A DNA stretch of 61,862 nt from an uncultured Lachnospiraceae bacterium (GCA_910584945.1 CAJUDY010000023.1:1-61862); one strand, 5' to 3'; shown: positions 17,514-25,178, counted from the stretch's first letter. Numbers and translations are program-made. The notes: generated by a model not told the origin, from the letters alone.

Positions 17514-17887
17514 CTTTGCTCCTCCTTCTGCATCCGGATCAGTATCTCATCCAAATCCAGAGAATGGTACTTTCGGTAAAGGCGGATGGTCAGCGCCAAC
17601 ATCAGAGCCGTGACGCTGACCGACACCACGATTCCGGTCAGCACCAGCCCGCTGGGAATGGGATTGATATAAGCGTCCGCATCCGTGACTCCGTTTTCCA
17701 CAATCGGCGCCATGCGGCCCTCCACATATCCCATGGCGGCCAGGAACAGATAGACCGCCGTATCCATAATATTTAAACCGATGATTTTCTTAATCATATT
17801 TTTATGAAGAAGCAGGGTGGTGAATCCGATCCCGAACAAGATCACCGCCGCCACCTCATCCACATTCAGCCAGAGATTCGGTCCCAC
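17510..17887 (-). CDS. mrpC: MrpC/MnhC (NuoK-like) antiporter subunit
   Basis: A 125-residue protein with three hydrophobic helices, homologous to NuoK. The family signature near the third helix is INPIPSGLVLTGIVVSVSVTAL, corresponding to DPLPQALVLTAIVIG in MrpC proteins. The initiation codon is GTG, with GGAGGGATG about ten bases upstream; it begins only three bases after the mrpB-like stop. The cytoplasmic C-terminus is charged (RKYHSLDLDEILIRMQKEEQR). It acts as a structural and ion-channel element of the membrane complex. Confidence 0.87.
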   Translation of the reverse strand: MGPNLWLNVDEVAAVILFGIGFTTLLLHKNMIKKIIGLNIMDTAVYLFLAAMGYVEGRMAPIVENGVTDADAYINPIPSGLVLTGIVVSVSVTALMLALTIRLYRKYHSLDLDEILIRMQKEEQR

Positions 17888-17890
17888 GTT

Positions 17891-18847
17891 CTACATCCCT
17901 CCTCTCCGGAACAATGCGAAGAAGGCGTACATGGTACAGGCCACTTCCAGTCCCACAAAGATATTGATCGGGAGAATCATGCCGCTGCTTAAGATATCTC
18001 CGGGCGTCCCCAGCGGGATCATGCTCTCGATCAGATTTGCTCCTGTATAAAAGTAATAAATCATCGTTATACTGTATAAAGTCAGCGCTCCCACTTTCAC
18101 GATCTCATAGGTCTTCTCGTCAAAGAACCGCTGGGTCTTATGGAAGCCAAAGGTGGTCACATACAGGATCAGCCCGGCCCCGATGGTGGCCCCGCCGGAG
18201 AATCCTCCGCCCGGCGACAGGTGGCCGTTCAGAATAATGTAAAAACCATAGAGAAAGATAATGGGAACCAGTATCAGTGTTACTTTCTGTAAAATCGCGT
18301 CCGCCTTTGGTTCATAAGCCCAGTCCTGCTCCTTCGCGTTCTCAATCTCCTCTTCGCTCTTGCGCAGCAGGACGATCACACAGGTGGCCGCGATAAACAG
18401 CACGCAGGTCTCCCCAAAAGTATCAAATCCCCGGTAGCTCAAGATCATATTCGTGACCATATTGACTGCTCCGGACTCTTCCATTCCTTTTTCGATATAC
18501 CGTTTTGATACTTCATTGTTGTTCGGGCCATTCGGATCTCCCAGAACCGGGAGCCAGGACACCGCAAGCAAAAGCACGGCGATCAGAAGCAGGCACAGCG
18601 CCACCGAACTCATGCTGTACAGAATCCGAAAGGCCCGCATCTCTTTGTTCTTCTGCGTGTCCTCCACATACTGCTCGACCTTTTTGCGGTCCAAAAGGTC
18701 CGGGTTATAGACGGAATCTCCGGTCACTTCCGTCTCCCGAAGCGGCTCCATCTCCATCTTCCCCTGAAAAGGGTCCGACTCTCCGTTCACCCAACGGGTC
18801 AGCCGGTTCCACAGACTTTTCTCATAATCATCTCTGACTCTGCTCAT
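17891..18847 (-). CDS. mrpB: MbhE-MrpB/MnhB fusion-type antiporter subunit
   Basis: A 318-residue protein made of three parts: a hydrophilic N-terminus of about 75 residues with no recognised domain; a two-helix MbhE-like part (about 76-165, with SYRGFDTFGETCVLFIAATCVIVLL); and a C-terminal MnhB domain of about four helices (GHLSPGGGFSGGATIGAGLILYV). MbhE and MrpB are separate genes in archaeal Mbh and are split differently in canonical Mrp, where the MbhD/E part is fused to the end of MrpA. The soluble N-terminal extension is unusual. The start, after GGGGGTAAAA, overlaps the upstream gene by 20 bases. Confidence 0.85.
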   Translation of the reverse strand: MSRVRDDYEKSLWNRLTRWVNGESDPFQGKMEMEPLRETEVTGDSVYNPDLLDRKKVEQYVEDTQKNKEMRAFRILYSMSSVALCLLLIAVLLLAVSWLPVLGDPNGPNNNEVSKRYIEKGMEESGAVNMVTNMILSYRGFDTFGETCVLFIAATCVIVLLRKSEEEIENAKEQDWAYEPKADAILQKVTLILVPIIFLYGFYIILNGHLSPGGGFSGGATIGAGLILYVTTFGFHKTQRFFDEKTYEIVKVGALTLYSITMIYYFYTGANLIESMIPLGTPGDILSSGMILPINIFVGLEVACTMYAFFALFRRGGM

Positions 18848-19100
18848 TTTTACCCCCTTCTGCCTCGGAAAGCGCTTTCAGCTTGCGCAAGGTAACAAAA
18901 AACAAGATGCTGCTGACTCCTGCACCCACGGCCGCTTCCGTAATGGCCAGATCCGGCGACTCCAGAAGAAACCAGATGATAGACATAATCAGGCTGTAAG
19001 ACATGAACACGATTACCGACAGCAGCGGATTCCGGATCAGACTGGCCGCAATCGCGCAGACAATCAGGAAGACCAGCAATATGACCTTAAACATTTCCAT
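18828..19100 (-). CDS. MbhD-like (DUF4040) antiporter subunit
   Basis: A 90-residue protein with three hydrophobic segments and the MbhD signature SPDLAITEAAVGAGVSSILFFVTLRKL, which corresponds to a NuoJ-like part of complex I and to part of the C-terminus of MrpA. Here it is a free-standing gene, as in the archaeal membrane-bound hydrogenase operon. It overlaps the genes on both sides (14 and 20 bases). Confidence 0.87.
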   Translation of the reverse strand: MEMFKVILLVFLIVCAIAASLIRNPLLSVIVFMSYSLIMSIIWFLLESPDLAITEAAVGAGVSSILFFVTLRKLKALSEAEGGKNEQSQR

Positions 19101-19419
19101 TTTCCGGCACCTCGCATTCTTTCTCCAAATCTTCGTTGATCTGCACTTCCAGCTTTCCGATCATATGGGAAGAGACCGGACCTGCAAGCCAGAAGAAAAT
19201 CACGATCAGCAAAAGCTTCAGCGTCCCGAAGCAGAATCCATTCAGTACCATCAATCCAAGGATGATGAACAGGATTCCCAGAGAATCTCCCATGGCTGCC
19301 GCATGCATCCGGTTCAGCACATACCGAAAGCGAAAGACGCCGAGAACGGCCATACACACAGTCAAAAGTCCGATCACGATCAGGACGCCGCCCACAGCCA
19401 ACTGTATCAAAGCCATCAT
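19087..19419 (-). CDS. mrpG: MrpG/MnhG antiporter subunit
   Basis: A 110-residue protein with three hydrophobic segments. The MnhG signature is visible in GLLTVCMAVLGVFRFRYVLNRMHAAAMGDSLGILFIILGLMV, with the R-xH-A-A/T-xxDTLG-like motif typical of the family. The ATG at 19419 overlaps the stop of the mrpF-like gene by four bases, with GAGGAAGA upstream. It is a structural subunit of the Mrp membrane complex. Confidence 0.88.
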   Translation of the reverse strand: MMALIQLAVGGVLIVIGLLTVCMAVLGVFRFRYVLNRMHAAAMGDSLGILFIILGLMVLNGFCFGTLKLLLIVIFFWLAGPVSSHMIGKLEVQINEDLEKECEVPENGNV

Positions 19420-19760
19420 TCTTCTTCCTCCTCGTCTTCTTCCTCGTCCTCCACCTTAAGAATCATGGTCCCCTTGATCTTCCGCTCCTGATAGGCTCCC
19501 CCGTAGATCTTAGTTAAAATAACCACGGCCAGGAAACTGATCATCGCATAGATCAGGCAGACGTCAAAGAGATAATCCGCCCTCAGATACAGAGCAAACA
19601 TGGCGATCTCCGCAATCGTCATGGTACCGATCATATTGACTGCCACCACCCGGTCCGCAAGTCTTGGCCCCAGGATCGCCCGAAGCAGGCAGAGCATGAT
19701 CAGCGCCCCGAGCACAATCATTGAGGTAAGCAGAAAGCCATGGTAAATCAGTTCATACAT
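19416..19760 (-). CDS. mrpF: MrpF/MnhF antiporter subunit with acidic tail
   Basis: A 114-residue protein with three helices. The MnhF signature ILGPRLADRVVAVNMIGTMTIAEIAMFALYLRADYLFDVCLIYAMISFLAVV is clear. The last 12-15 residues are almost all Asp and Glu, longer and more acidic than is usual for the family; the tail is cytoplasmic by the expected topology. The gene overlaps mrpE by eight bases and mrpG by four. Confidence 0.88.
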   Translation of the reverse strand: MYELIYHGFLLTSMIVLGALIMLCLLRAILGPRLADRVVAVNMIGTMTIAEIAMFALYLRADYLFDVCLIYAMISFLAVVILTKIYGGAYQERKIKGTMILKVEDEEEDEEEEE

Positions 19761-20226
19761 TCTGGTTCAGCGCCTCCATCTTCTCTAATAGTTCCACAAA
19801 AACGGAATGGTCCATCCCTTCTGCAAACTCCTTGTCCAGACAGTGCACATAGAAATCACTGCCCTCCAGGCCCACGGTGATCGTCCCCGGCGTCAGGGTG
19901 ATGGAGTTGGCCAGCACCACGCGCGCGAACTCGCTCTTTAAGCCGGACGTAAAGTGAACAAGCTGCGGCTCCACCTGATATCTGGGCGTCAGGATGAAGA
20001 ACAGTACCTGACGGTTCGCTTTTAAGATCTCCACGATCAGAATCGCCACATACTGACAGGCCAGCGGCAGCAACCGGAACATCCGAATGTCCCTTTCCAC
20101 ACTGTAACCCATAAACTTACAGCAAAACGCAAATAATGCCGCGCTTAAGGCAGTTCCGATCAGCAGAATCTCCAGCGTGACCCTGCCGTTAAAAATCACC
20201 CAGAGCAGCAAAAATACAATGAACAT
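19753..20226 (-). CDS. mrpE: MrpE/MnhE antiporter subunit, first gene of the operon
   Basis: A 157-residue protein with two to three N-terminal helices and a soluble C-terminal domain. Family motifs are LLLWVIFNGRVTLEILLIG near the start and RVVLANSITLTPGTITVGLEGSDFYVHCLD, the highly conserved MnhE core. The start at 20226 is chosen because GGGGGGAATACGC precedes it; the open frame extends 11 codons upstream into the leader hairpin. It opens the operon E-F-G-MbhD-MbhE/B-C followed by four D/A-type subunits. Confidence 0.88.
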   Translation of the reverse strand: MFIVFLLLWVIFNGRVTLEILLIGTALSAALFAFCCKFMGYSVERDIRMFRLLPLACQYVAILIVEILKANRQVLFFILTPRYQVEPQLVHFTSGLKSEFARVVLANSITLTPGTITVGLEGSDFYVHCLDKEFAEGMDHSVFVELLEKMEALNQNV

Positions 20227-20250
20227 GCGTATTCCCCCCGTCAAACTTCC

Positions 20251-20281
20251 GCAGGGCATCCAAGTGTCAAGGATGCCCTGC
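20251..20281 (-). promoter_or_regulatory. Leader hairpin upstream of mrpE
   Basis: GCAGGGCATCC (20251-20261) and GGATGCCCTGC (20271-20281) form a perfect 11-bp inverted repeat with a 9-base loop, 25 bases before the mrpE start and after the likely transcription start. No T-run follows on either strand, so it is not a simple terminator. It may be a 5' leader structure controlling the antiporter operon or stabilising its mRNA. Confidence 0.5.
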
Positions 20282-20301
20282 CGCCTATGAAATCTTCATA
20301 C

Positions 20302-20330
20302 AGTTTACTCTTTTTTAAGAAAGAATACAA
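20302..20330 (-). promoter_or_regulatory. Probable promoter of the Mrp-type operon
   Basis: On the minus strand TTGTAT (20330-20325), a 17-base spacer and TAAACT (20307-20302) form a moderate sigma-A promoter. Transcription would begin near 20295 and run through the leader hairpin into mrpE. Confidence 0.5.
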
Positions 20331-20375
20331 CTCTTTTCCTCCTTTTCTTCGACTTTCTTAACAGTCTTTTCGCAC

Positions 20376-20411
20376 AAAAAGCCCGCCATGGCGGAATGTT
20401 CCACGGCGGGC
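20376..20411 (-). terminator. Intrinsic terminator of cbiK
   Basis: GCCCGCC and GGCGGGC close a stem extended by TGG/CCA pairs, followed on the minus strand by five T. It lies nine bases after the cbiK stop and separates it from the Mrp-type operon. Confidence 0.85.
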
Positions 20412-20419
20412 CTCCTGTT

Positions 20420-21217
20420 TTAAGATTTTGACGATACGGCTTCTCTTACATGACGGACATAAAGGTCCCGGATTCCCTTGTATTCTCCCAGTCCTTTCAG
20501 CATGCATTCCACTTGAAAGCCGGCCGTTTCAAACCGGCTTCTCCAGGAGTCCTTCTCTTCCCCGGACATATCGTTTCTGGCATGATCCCCGGCCACCACC
20601 ATAAAGGGCGCAAGCGTCACCTTTCTGACGCCGCAGGCGCGGACCAGCTTCAGCAGGGTCTCCATGGACGGATACGCCTCCACGGTCCCAAGGAAGACGT
20701 TGGGATACCCCAGATCCTTGAACTTGCCGTCCAGCGCCACATAGACCGCGTTGGCATAGTGGGTAGTGCCGTGGCCCATGAAGACCAGCGCCTCTTCTTC
20801 GGGGAGCTTCGGAAATTCTTCCATCACCGCCCGAATCACAGCAGCGGAATCCTCCTCGCTGGTCAGAAGCGGAGCGCCGAAAGCGATCTTCTCCAGGCGG
20901 TCCTGAAATTTCCTGACGTCCCCGATCATCTGCTCGTTCTCGATTCCGTTGATCACGTGGGTCGGCTGCACAACCACCTGCCGGACTCCGTCGGCGATCA
21001 TGCGCTCCATGGCCTCCGACACCGTATCGATCCGGATGTTGTCTCTCTTTGCAAGCTTCTTTATGATCTTCCCGCTGGTCCAGGCGCGGTACAGGGTATG
21101 ATCCGGAAACGCCGCCCCAAGATCTGCTTCTATGGCGTCGATGGTCTTCTTACGCGTCTCATTGACGCTGGTGCCGAAGCTGACGGCCAGAAGCCCTTTC
21201 TTTGCTGTATTTTCCAT
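20420..21217 (-). CDS. cbiK: Sirohydrochlorin cobaltochelatase, CbiK type
   Basis: A 265-residue cytoplasmic chelatase of the anaerobic cobalamin pathway, which inserts Co2+ into sirohydrochlorin. The two metal-binding histidine motifs of class II chelatases are present: VFMGHGTTHYANAVY in the middle and APFMVVAGDHARNDMSGEEKDSW in the C-terminal half. The N-terminal LLAVSFGTSVNETRKKTIDAIE is typical of CbiK. AGGAGGAATAAAAATCG precedes the ATG. No other corrin, haem or cobalt-transport gene is nearby. Ni2+ or Fe2+ chelation in related tetrapyrrole pathways cannot be excluded. Transcribed alone. Confidence 0.9.
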   Translation of the reverse strand: MENTAKKGLLAVSFGTSVNETRKKTIDAIEADLGAAFPDHTLYRAWTSGKIIKKLAKRDNIRIDTVSEAMERMIADGVRQVVVQPTHVINGIENEQMIGDVRKFQDRLEKIAFGAPLLTSEEDSAAVIRAVMEEFPKLPEEEALVFMGHGTTHYANAVYVALDGKFKDLGYPNVFLGTVEAYPSMETLLKLVRACGVRKVTLAPFMVVAGDHARNDMSGEEKDSWRSRFETAGFQVECMLKGLGEYKGIRDLYVRHVREAVSSKS

Positions 21218-21295
21218 CGATTTTTATTCCTCCTGCCCCATTATATCAGTCTGGACAGGGGAAGTCTACAGAACTGCCTATAACGATTCGTTATA

Positions 21296-21850
21296 TCAAA
21301 GGAATTCCACCTTGCCGCTTCCGATGTGGTAGAACGCGCCGCGCACCTCCAGGCCGTCCGTAATCTCAAGCTTCTCTTTGATGATCGACACGCTTCTCTC
21401 CACATTCAGGCAGCAGGCTTTGTACTCGTCCTTCTCGTGCCCGATCGCCTTTTTGATCTCATCGGTGATGGTCTTCACGAAACCGCCTGGCTCGCTGGAC
21501 ATGGCGGCTCCTACGGCGCCGCAGTGTTCATGCCCCAGAACCACCACCAGTCTGGTGCCCAGATGGTCCGCGGCGTACTCCACGCTTCCAAGCTGATGGT
21601 CGTCCATAACGTTGCCTGCCACGCGGATGACGAACAGTTCCCCGATTCCCGCGCAGAAGATGCTCTCCGGAATCACTCTGGAATCCGAACAGGTCACAAC
21701 GATGGCATAGGGACTCTGGCCTTCCTCACAGGTTGCTTTGCGGATCTTTTGCGACACGTCTCCCGGGTTGGATTCTGCTGCCAGATAGCGCTCGTTTCCT
21801 TTCTTTAACTTTTCCAGCGCTTCCGCCGCAGATACTTTTGCTGCTTGCAT
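21296..21850 (-). CDS. Beta-class carbonic anhydrase
   Basis: A 184-residue zinc enzyme interconverting CO2 and bicarbonate. Zinc ligands and catalytic pair are visible: Cys-x-Asp-Ser-Arg in VVTCSDSRVIPE and His-x2-Cys in VVVLGHEHCGAVGAA. The conserved EYAADHLGTRLVVVLGH is also there. The start at 21850 (MQAAKVSAAEALEKL) follows GGAGGAAAAT; two upstream in-frame ATG codons (21862, 21871) are less well placed. It lies downstream of a DUF362 gene on the same strand with a 98-base gap, so co-transcription is uncertain. No signal peptide; cytoplasmic. Confidence 0.93.
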   Translation of the reverse strand: MQAAKVSAAEALEKLKKGNERYLAAESNPGDVSQKIRKATCEEGQSPYAIVVTCSDSRVIPESIFCAGIGELFVIRVAGNVMDDHQLGSVEYAADHLGTRLVVVLGHEHCGAVGAAMSSEPGGFVKTITDEIKKAIGHEKDEYKACCLNVERSVSIIKEKLEITDGLEVRGAFYHIGSGKVEFL

Positions 21851-21948
21851 ATTTTCCTCCATTTCTGTCATGCATCATGACTTCGTGATGATATTATCAT
21901 ATCATATTCGGAGAAATATTTCACCTGGGATTTGGGATATTTTCCATA

Positions 21949-22812
21949 TTATATCTCGACAAACTCGTAGTCCCGGCTTCCAATGCCCAGTTCTGCCGCC
22001 GCTTCCACGGTATGGATGCCGTTGCGGGATTCCATGCGCTCGATCAGATGCTTTTTGCCTGGATCATCCGACTGATAGACCAGGTCCACGCATGCCTGGT
22101 CCAGGGCAACCGGATCAAGAGACGCCAGCATGCCGATGTCCGCCATCTTCGGGTCTTCCGCTACGGCGCAGCAGTCGCAGTCCACGGACATATTCTTCAT
22201 CACATTGATATAGGCGATCTTTCCTTCAAAATATTTGGCGATGGAGGACGCCGCGTCCGCCATGGACTCCAGGAACGAATCATGGTCTGCAGTCCAGAAG
22301 TTCTCCTCCACGCCGACTCCGTGAATATAGGCTTTTCCGTGGGAGGATGCGATTCCGATGGAAATATTCTTAAGAGAACCGCCAAAACCGCCCATAGGAT
22401 GGCCTTTAAAATGAGTCAGTACCAGCATGGAATCATAGTTTTGAAGATTGCTTCCCACAAAATTCCTGTGAATCCTCTTCCCGTTCTCTATGGGCAGCTC
22501 CATCTCGCTTTCCGCGTCCAGGATATCCACCTTGGCAATCTCTGCCCAGCCGTGCTTCTTCATGGTCTCCCAGTGAGCCTCGGTCGTGTTGCGCGCGCCC
22601 TCATAGGCGGTGTTGCACTCGATAATGGTTCCGCCCACCTTCTCAACCATGGGCTTCCAGAATTCGGGGCGGATAAAGTTCTGATTGCCCACTTCCCCGG
22701 AATGAAGCTTCACCGCAACCTTTCCCGGAAGGCTCACTCCCATCGCATCATACAATTTTAAGACCGCCTCCGGTGTAATCTCTTTGGTTACATAAACTTT
22801 TGATTTTTCCAT
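21949..22812 (-). CDS. DUF362 family protein, Cys-rich motif
   Basis: A 287-residue protein of the DUF362 family. The family pattern is KVAVKLHSGEVGNQNFIRPEF near the N-terminus, LTHFKGHPMGGFGGSLKNISIGIASSHGK in the middle and NMSVDCDCCAVAEDPKMADIGMLASLDPVALDQACVDLV towards the end. The CDCC cluster could bind metal or an Fe-S cluster, but there is no full ferredoxin-type domain as in some relatives. The reaction is not established. AAGGAGAATGCTTT precedes the ATG. It starts 50 bases after the MerR regulator and is probably its co-transcribed target. Confidence 0.82.
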   Translation of the reverse strand: MEKSKVYVTKEITPEAVLKLYDAMGVSLPGKVAVKLHSGEVGNQNFIRPEFWKPMVEKVGGTIIECNTAYEGARNTTEAHWETMKKHGWAEIAKVDILDAESEMELPIENGKRIHRNFVGSNLQNYDSMLVLTHFKGHPMGGFGGSLKNISIGIASSHGKAYIHGVGVEENFWTADHDSFLESMADAASSIAKYFEGKIAYINVMKNMSVDCDCCAVAEDPKMADIGMLASLDPVALDQACVDLVYQSDDPGKKHLIERMESRNGIHTVEAAAELGIGSRDYEFVEI

Positions 22813-22862
22813 AAAGCATTCTCCTTAAAATTTTATTTTCTATATGAATTCCACTTTGCGTG

Positions 22863-23246
22863 TCACTCATCGCATTCCCAGGACAGGGTTCCTGTCCGCA
22901 CCGCCGTTTCGTATCTGGCAATTTTGTAGTCCAGACGGTCCATGGCGTCTTTTAGAATTTTTTGCTGACGCAGAAGATTTTCTCTCTGCTCCTGTAAAAG
23001 AGACAGCCGTTCAGGGAATGTCTCATCCCCCTTCTTGGACAGCTCCAGATACTTTACCAGGGATTCCACCGGCATTCCCGCGCTTCTTAAGCAGACCACA
23101 TGAGCCACCCAGTCCAGATCTTCAGGCTGATAGTCTCTGGCTCCTCCCGGAGTCCGGGAGATCCTGGGAATGATCCCCACGCGCTCATAATAGCGCAGCG
23201 TATCCTGCGTGATTCCATATTTCTCGCTTACTTCTTTGATTGTCAT
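22863..23246 (-). CDS. MerR family transcriptional regulator (AdhR-like)
   Basis: A 127-residue regulator. The N-terminal winged helix reads MTIKEVSEKYGITQDTLRYYERVGIIPRISRTPGGARDYQPEDLDW, the standard MerR start, followed by a dimerising coiled coil (about 80-115) and a short tail without the metal-binding cysteines of MerR or CueR. This matches the AdhR/CarD-like group that responds to organic electrophiles; the inducer here is not known. Its own promoter (23291-23321) has the stretched 19-base spacer recognised by MerR proteins, so it should autoregulate and drive the DUF362 gene. A GH13 gene is divergent. Confidence 0.9.
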   Translation of the reverse strand: MTIKEVSEKYGITQDTLRYYERVGIIPRISRTPGGARDYQPEDLDWVAHVVCLRSAGMPVESLVKYLELSKKGDETFPERLSLLQEQRENLLRQQKILKDAMDRLDYKIARYETAVRTGTLSWECDE

Positions 23247-23290
23247 CCTGCTCTCCCCTTCCAGATATGTAAACCATAACGATATGATAT

Positions 23291-23321
23291 ATTATACTCC
23301 TTGAAGTTCACTCTAAGTCAA
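23291..23321 (-). promoter_or_regulatory. MerR-type promoter with 19-bp spacer
   Basis: On the minus strand TTGACT (23321-23316) and TATAAT (23296-23291) are separated by 19 bases, two more than optimal. The spacer holds an imperfect dyad, CTTAGAGT...ACTTCAAG. This is the hallmark of MerR-controlled promoters, and it lies 45 bases before the merR-like gene. Confidence 0.85.
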
Positions 23322-23422
23322 GCAGGAAAAAAAGCTACAAAAAGTACTTGTTTCATGATATAATATCCATAAAGGGCAGCGTCAAGTCTCTGCCCGGATT
23401 GATTATCTGGAGGTATATCTAT

Positions 23423-25159
23423 ATGGCATGGTATGAAGAATCCATATTTTATCACATTTATCCGCTGGGACTTACCGGCGCGCCAAAGCAGAACCCTTAC
23501 GGGAAACCGGTCCACCGGCTGAACACGTTGCTGCCCTGGATCACCCACATCCAGGAGCTGGGCTTCACGGCCCTCTACATCGGCCCTCTTTTTGAATCCG
23601 TAGGCCATGGATATGAGACGACAGACTACAAGAAGCTGGACAGCCGCTTAGGGACCAACGAGGATCTGGCTGCCTTCGTGGCGGAGTGCCACAGACAGGG
23701 AATCCGGGTTGTGCTGGACGGAGTGTTCAACCATACCGGAAGAGATTTTTTCGCTTTTCAGGACATTAAAAAGAACCGGGAACAGTCCGTCTATAAGGAC
23801 TGGTACTGCAATGTGAACTTCTGGGGAAACAACGAGTACAACGACGGCTTTTCCTATGAAAACTGGGGCGGACACAACCTGCTGGTCAAATTAAACCAGC
23901 AGAATCCCGCGGTCAAGGACTACATCTGTGACGTGATCCGCTTTTGGGTACAGGAATTCGATATCGACGGCATCCGCCTGGACGCAGCAGATGTGCTGGA
24001 TTTTGAATATATGAAAGCCCTCCGCCGGACGGCCAATGAGGTAAAACCGGACTTCTGGCTGATGGGAGAAGTGATCCACGGAGACTACACCCGCTGGGTA
24101 AACGAAGGCACTCTGCACTGCGTCACCAACTACTCCCTGCACAAAGCCCTCTACTCCGGACACAACGATCACAATTACTTCGAGATCGCCCACACGGTCA
24201 AAAGGCTCTACGGTATGGGCGGCAACCGGGTGGACGGCCTTCGGCTCTATAATTTTGTGGACAACCACGACGTGGAACGCATCTATACCAAGCTGAACAA
24301 CAAGGCGCATTATACGCCGGTTCATATCCTGCTCTACACCCTCCCGGGGGTCCCCTCTGTCTATTACGGCTCCGAGTTCGGGATCGAAGGCAGAAAAGAG
24401 CGTTTTTCCGACGACTCCTTAAGACCGGCCCTCGCCCTCTCCGATTACGGCGACGCCCTTGAAAAGAATCCCTGCACCCGTCTGATCACGGCGCTTGGCA
24501 GGGTGCGGCAGCAGAACAAGGCTTTGTCTTATGGAGATTATCAGGAACTTTTGCTCACCAACCGTCAGTATGCGTTCTCCAGAAATCTTGACGGAACTTC
24601 CGTCTTCGTCACAGTGAACAACGACGACAGTGATTATGTGATGACGCTTCCTGCCGAAAATGCAGCCGTCTATCTGGGCGCCCTCTCCGGAGAAAAAGTG
24701 TCCGCAGACGGCGGACGGCTCGTGGTCAACGTGCGGGCGAATTCGGGAGACGTCTGGGTCCCTCTGTCCGGCGATGCGAAAGAAGAAGCGCCTGCGCCGA
24801 TGCTTAAAGTTCAGGAAGCGCCAAAACGCGAACCGCGGACCGAGGAAAAAGCGGCTCCAAAGACGGCTGCCGCTGTACCGGAAAAGACAGTTGCGCCCAT
24901 GCCGGAAAAACCGGCTGCTCCCGAGCCGGAAGAACCATCTGCACCCAAGGCCGCTCCCGCTCCGTCAGGTGAGGAAGCAGACGCCCCCAGTCTGGAATCA
25001 GAGGCGGAAGCCTTTGAGAAGGGACGGATCGCCGGGCTTCAGGAAGCCATTCTTGCCATCATGGAAAAGAACGGACCGGTCACCGATCAGATGCGGCGCG
25101 ATGTCTACGCCAACACCCATCATGGGTCTTTGATCAACTGGGTAAAGAGCTTCCGCTGA
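23423..25159 (+). CDS. GH13 alpha-amylase family enzyme with C-terminal extension
   Basis: A 578-residue cytoplasmic glycoside hydrolase (no signal peptide). The (beta/alpha)8 catalytic domain covers about 1-370, with nucleophile Asp187 (GIRLDAADV), acid/base Glu216 (LMGEVIHGD) and Asp283 (FVDNHDVER); a beta-sandwich follows to about 450. It probably acts on maltodextrins or cyclodextrins. After this come about 75 residues rich in Pro, Ala, Glu and Lys (repeated EKPAAPEPE-like units) and a short helical C-terminal module of about 50 residues (FEKGRIAGLQEAILAIMEKNGPVT). The extension is unusual for an intracellular GH13. The start follows TGGAGGT; the in-frame upstream Met at 23348 lies in the promoter region. 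Confidence 0.9.
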   Translation: MAWYEESIFYHIYPLGLTGAPKQNPYGKPVHRLNTLLPWITHIQELGFTALYIGPLFESVGHGYETTDYKKLDSRLGTNEDLAAFVAECHRQGIRVVLDGVFNHTGRDFFAFQDIKKNREQSVYKDWYCNVNFWGNNEYNDGFSYENWGGHNLLVKLNQQNPAVKDYICDVIRFWVQEFDIDGIRLDAADVLDFEYMKALRRTANEVKPDFWLMGEVIHGDYTRWVNEGTLHCVTNYSLHKALYSGHNDHNYFEIAHTVKRLYGMGGNRVDGLRLYNFVDNHDVERIYTKLNNKAHYTPVHILLYTLPGVPSVYYGSEFGIEGRKERFSDDSLRPALALSDYGDALEKNPCTRLITALGRVRQQNKALSYGDYQELLLTNRQYAFSRNLDGTSVFVTVNNDDSDYVMTLPAENAAVYLGALSGEKVSADGGRLVVNVRANSGDVWVPLSGDAKEEAPAPMLKVQEAPKREPRTEEKAAPKTAAAVPEKTVAPMPEKPAAPEPEEPSAPKAAPAPSGEEADAPSLESEAEAFEKGRIAGLQEAILAIMEKNGPVTDQMRRDVYANTHHGSLINWVKSFR

Positions 25160-25178
25160 ATTTAAAAGAAGAAAAAGC

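Noticed and set aside
10858..20226. The antiporter operon as respiratory complex I or an energy-converting hydrogenase
   Set aside because: No NuoB/C/D/I, hydrogenase large or small subunit, or ferredoxin-like gene is in or next to the operon.
20251..20281. The 11-bp inverted repeat as a terminator
   Set aside because: No T-run follows on either strand, and cbiK already has a better terminator at 20376-20411.
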